This document shows positions 22,381 through 31,376 of a DNA stretch of 56,751 nt, in pieces. A program made the translations under genes and the position numbers. Within the stretch, counting starts at the first letter, position 1, and the number at the start of each line of letters is the position of its first letter. The notes under the pieces are model-generated. The model had not been told where the DNA came from. It made no database searches and worked only from the letters and a program-made list of their open reading frames with translations. Source of the stretch: Zygnema cylindricum (taxonomy: Eukaryota > Streptophyta > Zygnematophyceae > Zygnematales > Zygnemataceae); NCBI GenBank assembly GCA_037447655.1, contig JBBHKE010002563.1, positions 1 to 56,751 on the forward strand, given 5' to 3'.

Positions 22381-22390
22381 CAATGCGCCA

Positions 22391-22404
22391 CTGCCACGTG
22401 GCAG
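22391..22404. promoter_or_regulatory. G-box palindrome in the wall-protein promoter
   Basis: CTGCCACGTGGCAG is a perfect 14-bp palindrome with the CACGTG core bound by plant bZIP and bHLH factors. It lies about 90 bp before the TATA box and about 200 bp before the ATG of the following gene. Function is inferred. Confidence 0.5.
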
Positions 22405-22491
22405 TAGGTTTTGTTTCTAGAAGATGCCACTGCAGCATTTGTGCCGTACATCCACTAACTATTCCAACCGACAATTGGTACAGCGGACCAG

Positions 22492-22499
22492 ATCTATAA
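22492..22499 (+). promoter_or_regulatory. TATA box of the wall-protein gene
   Basis: TCTATAAAGC lies about 100 bp upstream of the ATG at 22601, followed by an A-rich leader. The spacing suits a short 5' UTR. Confidence 0.5.
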
Positions 22500-22600
22500 A
22501 GCATCCAAGTGAAAACGAAATTCAAAAACAGAAAAAATTGAAAATTGAAAGCAATTCAAAAAAAATTAAAATCGGTAGTAAGAAATTATAAGCAAAGATT

Positions 22601-24168
22601 ATGGCGTCTTTCGAGAGTTTTGTCGCCATGCGCCGTGTTCTGATAGCCGTCGTGGCTACCCTAGCTCTGCTGACGTGGCAAGCCGAGGGAGCGCGACTGG
22701 CGCCTCGCAGCCTTTTGCAAGCTGCCAGCTCAGCATGTCCGTCGGATCCTGCGACTCTCTGCGACTTCGCGTTCGAAGGCGACGTCGCCAGTGTGCCCGT
22801 GATAAGGTATACGGCAAAACTTTCTAATTTGATAATTTATAAATTTTCTTCAACCAAAACCATGCCTTCTCATTGACTGTCGTAACTTTGAATTTCGGAC
22901 ACACGTGTGAACACGCATGTAAAGTACTAACTGGATGTGTATTGGCTCCGTACAGTATCGACGGCCCGGCGGACTCCGGCGTGGGCCCTGCCATTGTGGA
23001 AATAGCCAACGGCACGCGGGTGCAGATTGCCAACTCGGGCAGCGGAAACGTTTTGGCAGGCTGCCCGGCGTCGCGGAACAGTACGGACGGGCAGTTCTAC
23101 ATCACGCGGTCGCCGTCGCAAATCCACTTCCGAAACTTCAACGAGGTGCGTGGCTGCCCTCGCGCGCAGTGCCCGGAAGTACAGATGTCGGTGCATCCGT
23201 ACAACATCGGAAATAAAACATATCTTCCCGACTCCCTTCGTTCTGTTTTTTTTTTCCTTCATCTCTAACTGTCTCTTCTTTAACTTCCCCTCTCTTTCTC
23301 ACTCTGTTTTTTTCCCCTCTCTCTTCTTGGTTTTTCCTCAGCTTCCCTTTCCTTTTCCCTGTCTTTCTCACTCTTTTTTTTTCCCTCTTTCTCATTGTTT
23401 TCCCCCACCTTCCCTTTCTTTTCCCCTCTCTTCCTCACTCTTTTTTTTTCCCCTCTCTCTCATTGGTTTTTCCCCACCTTCCCTTTCTTTTCCCCTCTCT
23501 TCCTCACTCTCTTTTTTTCCCCCTCTCTCTTGTTGGTTTTCCTCACCTTCCCTTTCTTCTTCACTTTTGTTTTTTCATTTATCTTTCTCATTTATTCTCA
23601 TTTTATCCGCAAATAAACATCTAGCTCAAAGTTAAAAGTCAAAAATAAAAACCGAACCTCTGCGTGCTCGCGCTGACCTTCGTCGTTTCATCCTTTTTGT
23701 CGTTTTTCACCGATGCAGAATAAGACATTTTTCTCGAACCTGTGCGTGGTGCTCCCTCTCCTCCACATAAACGTCTTCCAGCTCAACCTGTACCCTGGCG
23801 ACAATTCCACACTATATCCCGAATCGCGAAGATGCGTCGTTTTCCAAACGGGTCCGACGGGCTCCCAGTGCCCATCCCCGCCTCTCCCTCCTCCCACACC
23901 ATCACCTCCTCCTCCTCCTCCTCCTTCTCCTCCCAAGAAAAGTCCTCCTCCCCCTCTCAAAAAGAGTCCTCCTCCCCCTCTCAAAAAGAGTCCTCCTCCT
24001 CCTCTGAAAAAGAGTCCTCCTCCCCCTCTCAAAAAGAGTCCTCCTCCCCCTCTCAAAAAGAGTCCTCCTCCCCCTCTCAAAAAGAGTCCTCCTCCTCCTC
24101 TCAAAAAGAATCCTCCTCCCCCTCTCAAGAAAAGCCCTCCTCCCACTCCTCCTCCCTCCTCCCCTTGA
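22601..24168 (+). CDS. Secreted extensin-like hydroxyproline-rich glycoprotein
   Basis: Exon 1 (22601-22806) encodes a signal peptide (MRRVLIAVVATLALL... with a likely cut after EGA) and CPSDPATLCDF. Intron 1 ends with a perfect branch site TACTAAC (22925-22931) and acceptor TACAG; exon 2 starts at 22956 and encodes a Cys-containing domain (DGPADSGVG, NGTRVQIANSGSGN, GCPASRNSTDGQFY). The exon 2 end is ambiguous (GTGCGT at 23144 is a good donor in the right phase, but coding-like sequence runs to about 23220). Intron 2 is CT-rich. Exon 3 starts at 23719 (NKTFFSNLC) and ends with about nine SPPPPLKK repeats, the contiguous Ser-Pro pattern that is O-glycosylated in plant wall extensins. An alternative ATG lies at 22628. 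The N-terminal domain is not one I recognise; a structural wall role is inferred from the tail. Confidence 0.7.
23935..24130 (+). repeat. 24-bp coding repeat (SPPPPLKK)
   Basis: The 24-bp unit AGTCCTCCTCCCCCTCTCAA AAAG repeats in frame about nine times and encodes the extensin tail. Units are nearly identical at the DNA level, so the number is likely to vary between individuals. Confidence 0.9.
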
Positions 24169-24306
24169 GTCGTCCACTGCTAGATCTCCTTGCAGCGCCC
24201 TAGTAGTTTTACGTGGTGTGACGTGACGGTATTAATGCTACAATTTCGGCGATAAGTTTTTTATGAGAGGACAAATGTTGTTTTAGGGTTTTAAGTTATG
24301 AAGTAG

Positions 24307-24314
<8 letters not shown>

Positions 24315-24368
<54 letters not shown>

Positions 24369-24371
24369 TGG
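24315..24371. repeat. CT and TG dinucleotide microsatellite
   Basis: About 19 CT units pass directly into about 10 TG units. Confidence 0.95.
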
Positions 24372-25365
24372 CACGCCGTTGTATTTTGGAAAAGCTGTTT
24401 TTCTTTTAAATTATGTCATGTTTTATAGCTCTATTAGAGTGGATTTTTGTTTTCTTACAGAGCGATGCAAAGACAGGAATGAAGTTTTTTTATAACTAAA
24501 TTTGTAGTTCGTCTCTGGGGAGAGTTCAATTATTCCCCACTATTTGTACCTCTCTCTTTAATTAAAGAAAGACAAGTTATCTTGTCGCAACTATTTGAAG
24601 AGTTTTAAAGTTTTTGCCATGATTTATTTCTTTTTTCTTGTGTTAACTTAACGTTATTCTTGAGAAGTCATGTGTTTGATTTTCATATTTTCTTTTATGT
24701 TTTTCTTTTATTTCCTCATATGGTCACTCATTATGTTTTGACATTTGATTGGATGTAGTTTGAATTTCACTCATTAAGGAAACTTGGGTTTTTTTTTTTA
24801 AATCTGAAAATGGAGACATACTATTCGACATTTTCGTTTTAATCTCTTTTGTTTGATGTTGTTGTTCAACATGTATAACGTTAACTTTATTTCTTAGTTG
24901 TCATCTTTGTCGGTTTTCCAAAATATGGATTTTCACTGAGTAAAGATTGTTAAAAGAGACACCATTTAAAAACAAAGCTGAGAAACTAAATCAAGAAAAC
25001 CCTAACATAGAACTACAAGATGTTGTAGAAATTGTTGTTATAGGCAAGATGCTCAATACCCGGGACTTGGAGTGCAAACTAATTGAGTTTAATTATTGCA
25101 AACTCAATAATTACAAAAAATGTACCCGCAAAATTTCACATCCCTGCAGGTGGGATCAGAGGTTAGGTCTCCTTGGGTCTCATATTCAAAAGTTTCCGTA
25201 CAAGTTTCCGGGCGGCCTCACTTTTTCCTTTAATGCGATTCTTCACTTTATCTCCATATCTTGCGAACTACATAGCATGAATGATGAAAGTAAGCACATG
25301 AAGCAAATGACGACGAGCCTATAATAAGAGAGGGAAATATCCCAATTTTTCCATCATCATCATGT
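24372..25365. other. Downstream region, nothing recognised
   Basis: AT-rich sequence after the wall-protein gene. A 125-codon plus-strand frame (24947-25324) has no motif, no homologous feel and no promoter, so I do not call it. Confidence 0.35.
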
Positions 25366-25377
25366 CGGTGTGGAAGG

Positions 25378-25520
25378 AGAACTCTCCCTCTCGCTCTCGC
25401 TCTCCCTCTCCCTCTCCCTCCCCCCCTTTCCCTCCCTCTCCATCTCCCTCTCCCTCTCCCTCCCCCACTTTCCCTCCCTCTCCATCTCCCTCTCCCTCTC
25501 ACTCCCCATCTTTTCCTCTT
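25378..25520. repeat. CCCTCT-type microsatellite
   Basis: CTCTCCCTCTCC with TTTCCCTCCCTCTCCATCTC repeated. It is pyrimidine-rich on the plus strand. Confidence 0.9.
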
Positions 25521-26259
25521 ACTTCCAGGTAATTGTTTCTCATCAATGGCATGAGATGCACATTCAAATCAATTTAAATACAAAAAAATATATATACACG
25601 TGATCTCTTGAATGTTAAATCTAATCCAAGATTGTAGCATTACCAGATAACCCTGCTATTATTTGATATATTATTAATGAAACTTTTCTTTTTATAAAAT
25701 GCTAAACTTCCTTGCTATCCTGCTCACAAACAATGGAAAAGTATTGCATCAAAGTCCACCGACAATAATTGTTTTATTTACATAATGGTTTTGAGGAATA
25801 GAAATCGAATTGTAGCTAAAACCCCGAATGAAGTCTAACCATCCCTTGTAGGAAGTATTAAATTGTTTCTCAAACAAAATTGTTTTTTAGGATGTCATCT
25901 TTAGGAGGAGGGAGGAGGGAGATTTCCTCCTTGTATTTGAGGTATCAAAGTATTCGAAGTTCGATGGCGAGCTTGAATTCTCATCTTAACAATTACTCAT
26001 AATGAAGTGTGGAAGTGGATATTATAGAGACAACTACGTAAACGTGTAGATATATGGTAAGGTTATTGGCCAATTGTGGGACTCAAAAAAAAGAAAGTTG
26101 TAAAAATAAAAAAGTACTTTGACTCACCCAAGAAAAGTACCCCTCTCTTCTCAATTCAAAAGAGGTTCAAAGAAAAGCAAAAAGGGACGAAGAAAGAATA
26201 ACGAATAGAAAGCGCGTAATGAATGATGAAAGGATTGAAGTCGAGAAGACCCATATTAC

Positions 26260-26305
<46 letters not shown>

Positions 26306-26985
26306 CTCAGCTTGCTATTTGCCATTTAGCTTCTTGCCAGTAGCGCATACTGTAGTGCTTCGGTCGATAATTGACGAGTCTGTGCACCTTGTGCTCTGCA
26401 GTATATATTTTTATTCTTATTTGTTTTTTTATTTATAGTTATATATACTGGAATTTTAATTTTTGTAGAAATTCTTTATGTGCTTCTTCTGGATTAATGT
26501 CAACAGACCTTGCATAGCTAACAATGTGAAAATTTGATCTCCAAATTTTTCCTCATATACATATACATATACATATGCATGTAAATATGATATATATATA
26601 TAATATCGGGTACCGGACTACCGGGTGACAATGTAGGAGTGTGACATAACGCCGGCGGATTTCGGGTGCTCAGATTTTGAATAAAATAATTAAAAATTGA
26701 TTTCTTATCGGAAGTTTTGACTTTTGCGACCTCGGATGCGAAACATCCGCCTGCCTGCGGTCGAGATTCAGCCTGCCTTCGAATATCGGCGATACGCAGC
26801 ACGATGTCGAAAGCCGATATCGGTGGTTTTTGGCGACAGACGAAGAACGAATTTTTAAACGGAAAGCGAAACCGAAAGTATTATTATTTTTTTTTTACGA
26901 ATTTGTTTTACGATTGTTTTTTGCGATTTTATTTTTTTAAACCACAATTCAACTTTTCACTTCCTTTTCAATTTTGAAACAGGCG
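25521..26985. other. Intergenic with TA microsatellite
   Basis: Contains a (TA)n tract at about 26262-26304 and an (ATACAT)n tract at about 26560-26580. No gene is supported. Confidence 0.5.
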
Positions 26986-26989
26986 TTTC

Positions 26990-27015
26990 ACCCTCCTCCC
27001 TTTCCCTCTCTCTTC

Positions 27016-27046
<31 letters not shown>

Positions 27047-27870
27047 CCTCTCTCTCTCATTCTGTCCCCATTCATATGAGAGAGAGGGAACCCTCTCCCT
27101 CTCCCTCTCCCTCTCCCTCTCCCTCTCCCTCTCCCTCTCCCTCTCCCTCTCCCTCTCCCTCTCCCTCTCCCTCTCCCTCTCTCCTCTCCCAAGAGAGGGA
27201 AGAGGAGAGGGAGAGGGAGAGGGAGAAGGGAAGGGAGAAGTGGGGGAGACGGTTAGGAAGAGGGAGAAAGAGAGGGAGAGGGGGAGGGAGGGGGAGAGGG
27301 ATAGGGAGAAGGGGAGCGAGAGGCTAAGGGAAAGGGGTAGGGAGAAGGGGAGGCTAAGGGAGAGGAGGGGAAGAGAGAGGGAGAGAGCGAAAGGGTCCCC
27401 TGGAAGGAGGGGGAGAGGGGGAAGTGGGAGAGGGAGAGGGAACGGGAGGAAAAGATTGGGTGGCAGTAGGATAAGAAGAGGGACAGGGAGAGGGAGAGAA
27501 AGAGAGATAGGAAGATGGAAACGGATTGTGGGAGGAAGAGGGAGATGGCGATGGTGATGTTGATGGCAGGGAGAGGAAGAGAGAGAGGGAGAGGGAGTGG
27601 GGGATGGTTAGGAGAGGTAGAGAGAGAGGGAAAGGGAGAAGGAAAGGGAGAGGGAGAGGGAGAGAGAAGAAGGATAAGGAGAGGGATGTGGAGAGGTAGA
27701 TGAAGAGGAGGGGGAGAGACTGAGGGAAAGAAGAAGAGTGGAGGCAGAGTGAGGTGAAAACGGACAGGGAGAGGGGGAGGGGAGAGGGCGATAGAGAGGG
27801 TTATGAAGGAGCAGGGAGAGGGAGAGGCAGAAGTTGCGGGAGAGGGAGATGGAGAGGGAGCGGGAGAGTA
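26990..27870. repeat. CT-to-GA microsatellite cluster 1
   Basis: A CT-rich arm (26990-27058), a junction CATTCTGTCCCCATTCATATG, a second CCCTCT arm (27092-27188) and then about 680 bp of GA-rich sequence on the same strand. The arms are complementary and could form a very large hairpin. The junction is shared with the cluster at 30727-31130, so both derive from one kind of element. Confidence 0.85.
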
Positions 27871-27881
27871 GACCTTTATCT

Positions 27882-27975
27882 TTCAATTGCAACCGTCCGA
27901 CGAATAATCGGACACGCGCGTACGGAGAAAATAATGTTTTTAGTGCGAACAAACATTACGATTAATATACTCGAG
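27882..27975. repeat. Fragment of the satellite-type DNA element
   Basis: TTTCAATTGCAACCGTC, AATCGGACACGCGCGTAC and GGAGAAAATAATGTT match the middle and right arm of the unit that makes up the 41347-49675 satellite. Only a piece remains, joined to the next pogo-like element. Confidence 0.55.
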
Positions 27976-27992
27976 ACATACAGTACACTAAA

Positions 27993-28558
27993 GTACACCG
28001 CCAATCGCTATTAGCGTAGTGTACGCTAATTCCTTTCCGCTTTTTTTATTTTTTATTCTCCATTAGAGTAGTTCATTCTATTTTTTTATTTACTCTATTT
28101 AGGGTTTATTTTTTAGTACTGTACAAAACGGAAATACGTCATCGTTTAATTAGTGTGGTGTACGGACAGTGTCATACCGTACAAAACTGTACCTACTTAA
28201 GTGAAAAAGTATAATTAATGAGTTTTAGTAACCGCGGATGCATGAGAATGTGTGCTCTAAAAAGGGGATATAATTGGGTTATCAAATATCACGTTCGCAC
28301 ATATTCGTCTAGCAACCACGTTTGGAATGTGTGAACGTACGATTTGAGTACGATTTGTCAGATTTTGTACGAATACCTATATTAGTGTAAGCATGTTTGC
28401 GACCGACATTTATTTTTTCAAGACCCAAATTATAATTATTAAACAATTAGAATGTATGTTTTTTTTCGAAATTTTCAAATTCTTAATTAGCGTAAACCAC
28501 GGTAATTTTTCATACACGCTAAAGAAACTTCTACGCTAATAGTGTATTGGCGGTGTAC
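27993..28558. mobile_element. Non-autonomous DNA element, pogo-like ends (copy 3)
   Basis: The left end GTACACCGCCAATCGCTATT pairs with the right end AGTGTATTGGCGGTGTAC. The interior is AT-rich with CGTAC words and no coding frame. It belongs to the same family as 29372-29917 and 29924-30147. Confidence 0.75.
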
Positions 28559-29365
28559 TGTAGTTCTATAATACTGTATTGTGTCATTTTGGCACTCGAG
28601 ATTATTTCATTTTATTTAGTTTCATTGGAGCTCCGTCCAAAATAAAATATAATCAAAATTACGATTAAGGGTGAAGTTCCATTAGACGAAAAGTGAGGTT
28701 GTTTACAGAAATTCAGATTTCTCCGTACTACGCCGTACCTCCTATTTTGTTTTTATCAAGAAAACAACATTACAGAGAATCTTGCCAATACTATCCAAAA
28801 GTCTGGGAGTTAACAATGACCGTTGGATATTTTTTCGCGAAGCATTCGCTTCGAAAATTTCTGTAATTGGTGATGTACCTCGCGAGGTAATTGGTGAAGT
28901 ACATCACCAATTACAGAAAAATTTGAGCCGCGACACGCTGGAAAATGAGCATACGTGTCAATATGGCAACCAACGGAAATCAAAAAAATTCGCACACGAT
29001 ATACGCATTCAAAAATCCAACAGAAATTTCAAACGAAATCTCGTAACGCACTTTTGTGACGCTATTTTTGTTAGCGCCCATTCGTCACACTATTTGTGAC
29101 AGCACTCAGTCGTCACGCGAAAAAACAGAAAAGTTAGAAACCCTAAAAAAATGAGGTGGTATTTGACAAGGCGTCTGCAAAGAGTACAAAAATTATGTCG
29201 TACGATGACCTGATCCACACGTACATGGTACGCATATGAAGATTTCAAGTTGAAGCTGGTCGGTGAGAAAAATATTTGTCGATTTTCAATTTACGATCTT
29301 ATCTTACGTGGTCCCATTCAATTTTGAGCACGTGGATTACAGACTCTGCGCGATAGAACATCGTT
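28559..29365. other. Intergenic with a strong hairpin
   Basis: Apart from the inverted repeat at 28861-28916 I recognise nothing. A 105-codon frame across the hairpin has no supporting signal. Confidence 0.4.
28861..28916. repeat. 18-bp perfect inverted repeat
   Basis: CTGTAATTGGTGATGTAC (28861-28878) and its exact complement (28899-28916) flank a 20-base loop; flanking AAATTT and AAAATTT extend the stem imperfectly. The loop also contains GTAATTGGTGAA, another near-copy of the stem. Confidence 0.85.
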
Positions 29366-29371
29366 CAAAAT

Positions 29372-29917
29372 GTACACCGCGAATCGTTATTCGTGTCAAA
29401 GTTTAAATAGTGTTGAAGAAAATTTACCATAAATGATGCTAATTAAGAATTTGAAATTAAAAAAAAAAAAAGGTGTATTCTAATTTCGGCATTATGCTAA
29501 TTTGGGAACAGCAAAAATGGAATATTCGCCGTACAGTTATATACATTAATATATGTATTGGTACAAAATATTAGAAATCGTACGCAATCGTGAAATATAT
29601 ATATCCGTACATGTCAGACTAATTTACGTGTCAGAATAATCCTGTTTTTCGAGCGCACGTTCCTATGCGTGCGCGTCTGATTTAATTCATTTTTTGCAAA
29701 AATTTCACTTGAAAAGGTACATTTATGTACGGTCTGACATCGACCGTGCACCACAATATTTAGATCTTATTGTACTTTCGTTCTTTACGCTATTTTGTAT
29801 GGTACCTTAATTAACGTCAAGGAAAAATTAAAATCATGTATCCTATTTGAGGAAAAAAATCAAAAATTTAAGAACCCAAATTAGTGACTTTGACACTAAT
29901 AACGATTCGCGGTGTAC
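29372..29917. mobile_element. Non-autonomous DNA element, pogo-like ends (copy 4)
   Basis: The ends are GTACACCGCGAATCGTTATT and AATAACGATTCGCGGTGTAC, a perfect 20-bp inverted pair. The body is the reverse complement of 5208-5751. Its right end abuts the next element with a shared TACTGTACAGTA junction. Confidence 0.9.
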
Positions 29918-29923
29918 TGTACA

Positions 29924-30147
29924 GTACACCGCCAATCGTTATTAGCGTGTAAGTTTTTTTAGCGAATACGAATAATTAGCGTGGTTTACGCTAATTGGGA
30001 ATTTGGAAATTTTCGAAGAAATCGTCTATTCTAATTAGGAATTATGGTTTTTTTTTAAATAGTGTGGATAACTCTATTTGAGAATTAAAAAAAAAAAAAG
30101 CGGGACGGAATTAGCGTACACAGCGCTAATAACGATTGGCGGTGTAC
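29924..30147. mobile_element. Non-autonomous DNA element, pogo-like ends (copy 5)
   Basis: A short member (224 bp) with perfect ends GTACACCGCCAATCGTTATT and AATAACGATTGGCGGTGTAC. It lies directly against copy 4, consistent with insertion into the TA at the end of that element. Confidence 0.9.
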
Positions 30148-30720
30148 TTTGTTCTGTGCTTGCTGTAGAGAGTGAGAAATTTCTGTCGTTTGTGTCAGCC
30201 TGGCGATTTTGAGTGGCTGACAGCCAAAATTACACTGCGCGAAAGCATCCACGTCATCATTACCCGTCACCATGACGATCTTGTTTGGCTCGGTTTCATT
30301 TCGGACACTGGACTGTCGGCAAAATCTCTTCCATCGATTCTGGCCAAACATGCGACAGAATTTCCAACTCCAACGGCTCAGATTTCATTATTTTTAACCA
30401 GCATTCCAGCCGCGTGTAAACCGCACGGCCTAAGATTGCCCTAACATACGTTTCTTGACCGACAAAGTAAAAATTAGCCAATGGACGTCTGACAATTATT
30501 TTTAGTTACTCAAGAAAGACAAAACAGAGACACGTGAAATCAATGAAATCGTACTTTTTTTCTTTGTGAGACAACCGTACCTAGACAAAAGAATTCCAGG
30601 CATTCCCCTAGTGCCACGTGTCGCAATTTAATCTGTTCCATCCGACGCTGACACATTCATTGTTTTCAGTCACGTAGCTGTAACACATGTCTCACACGTG
30701 TAAGCTTGTATTCACTCTCA
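30148..30720. other. Upstream region of the TMEM50 gene
   Basis: Non-repetitive sequence with a GTGCCACGTGTCGC G-box-like word at about 30610. No gene is supported. Confidence 0.35.
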
Positions 30721-30726
30721 CTCCTC

Positions 30727-30852
30727 TTTTCAGTCCCTCCGGCCTTCTCACTCTTCTCCTTCACTCTTTCCTTCCCTCTCTTTTTTCCTTCTCTCTTCGC
30801 TCTCTCTCTCTTCTCTCTCTCTCTCCCTCCCTCGCTCTTCCTCTCTGTCTGT

Positions 30853-30890
<38 letters not shown>

Positions 30891-31130
30891 ATACCTCTCC
30901 ATTCTGTATCCATTCATAAGAGAGAGGGGAACGAGAGATTGAAAGAGGAAGAGAGAGGGAGGGGGGCAGGGAGAGGGAGGGAGAGGGAGACAGAGGGAGT
31001 GAGAAGAGAGAGGGAGAGACATAGCGAGAGAGAGGGAGAGAGAGAAAGAGAGAAAGAGAGAGACAGAGGGAAGGAGAGAGGGAGAGGGAGAGGGAGAGAG
31101 AGAGGTAGAGAGAGAGAGAGAGGGAGAGGG
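30727..31130. repeat. CT-to-GA microsatellite cluster 2
   Basis: A CT-rich arm (30727-30899), the junction CATTCTGTATCCATTCATAA and a GA-rich arm (30918-31131) that ends at the TMEM50 start codon. The arms are complementary and the junction matches cluster 1 (27059-27078). Confidence 0.9.
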
Positions 31131-31134
31131 AGAT

Positions 31135-31302
31135 ATGGGCAGCAGGGAGGAGATATGGCAGAAGGTGGGTCCCGGGTTTTCCGGAGCACTTTTTGGATGT
31201 GGATGGTGGCTGTGGGTGGACGCCGTAGTGGTGGCCAAAAATAGTGTGGATTTTCCCCATTATTTGCCAGGTAAGTTTTTTCTCATTACCTTTTTTTCTT
31301 TC

Positions 31303-31376
<74 letters not shown>

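Noticed and set aside
23688-24177. Gly/Arg-rich ORFs on the minus strand of the wall-protein gene
   Set aside because: Antisense shadow of the SPPPPLKK coding repeat.
24947-25324. 125-codon plus-strand ORF
   Set aside because: No motif, no promoter or splice context, and composition like the surrounding AT-rich DNA.
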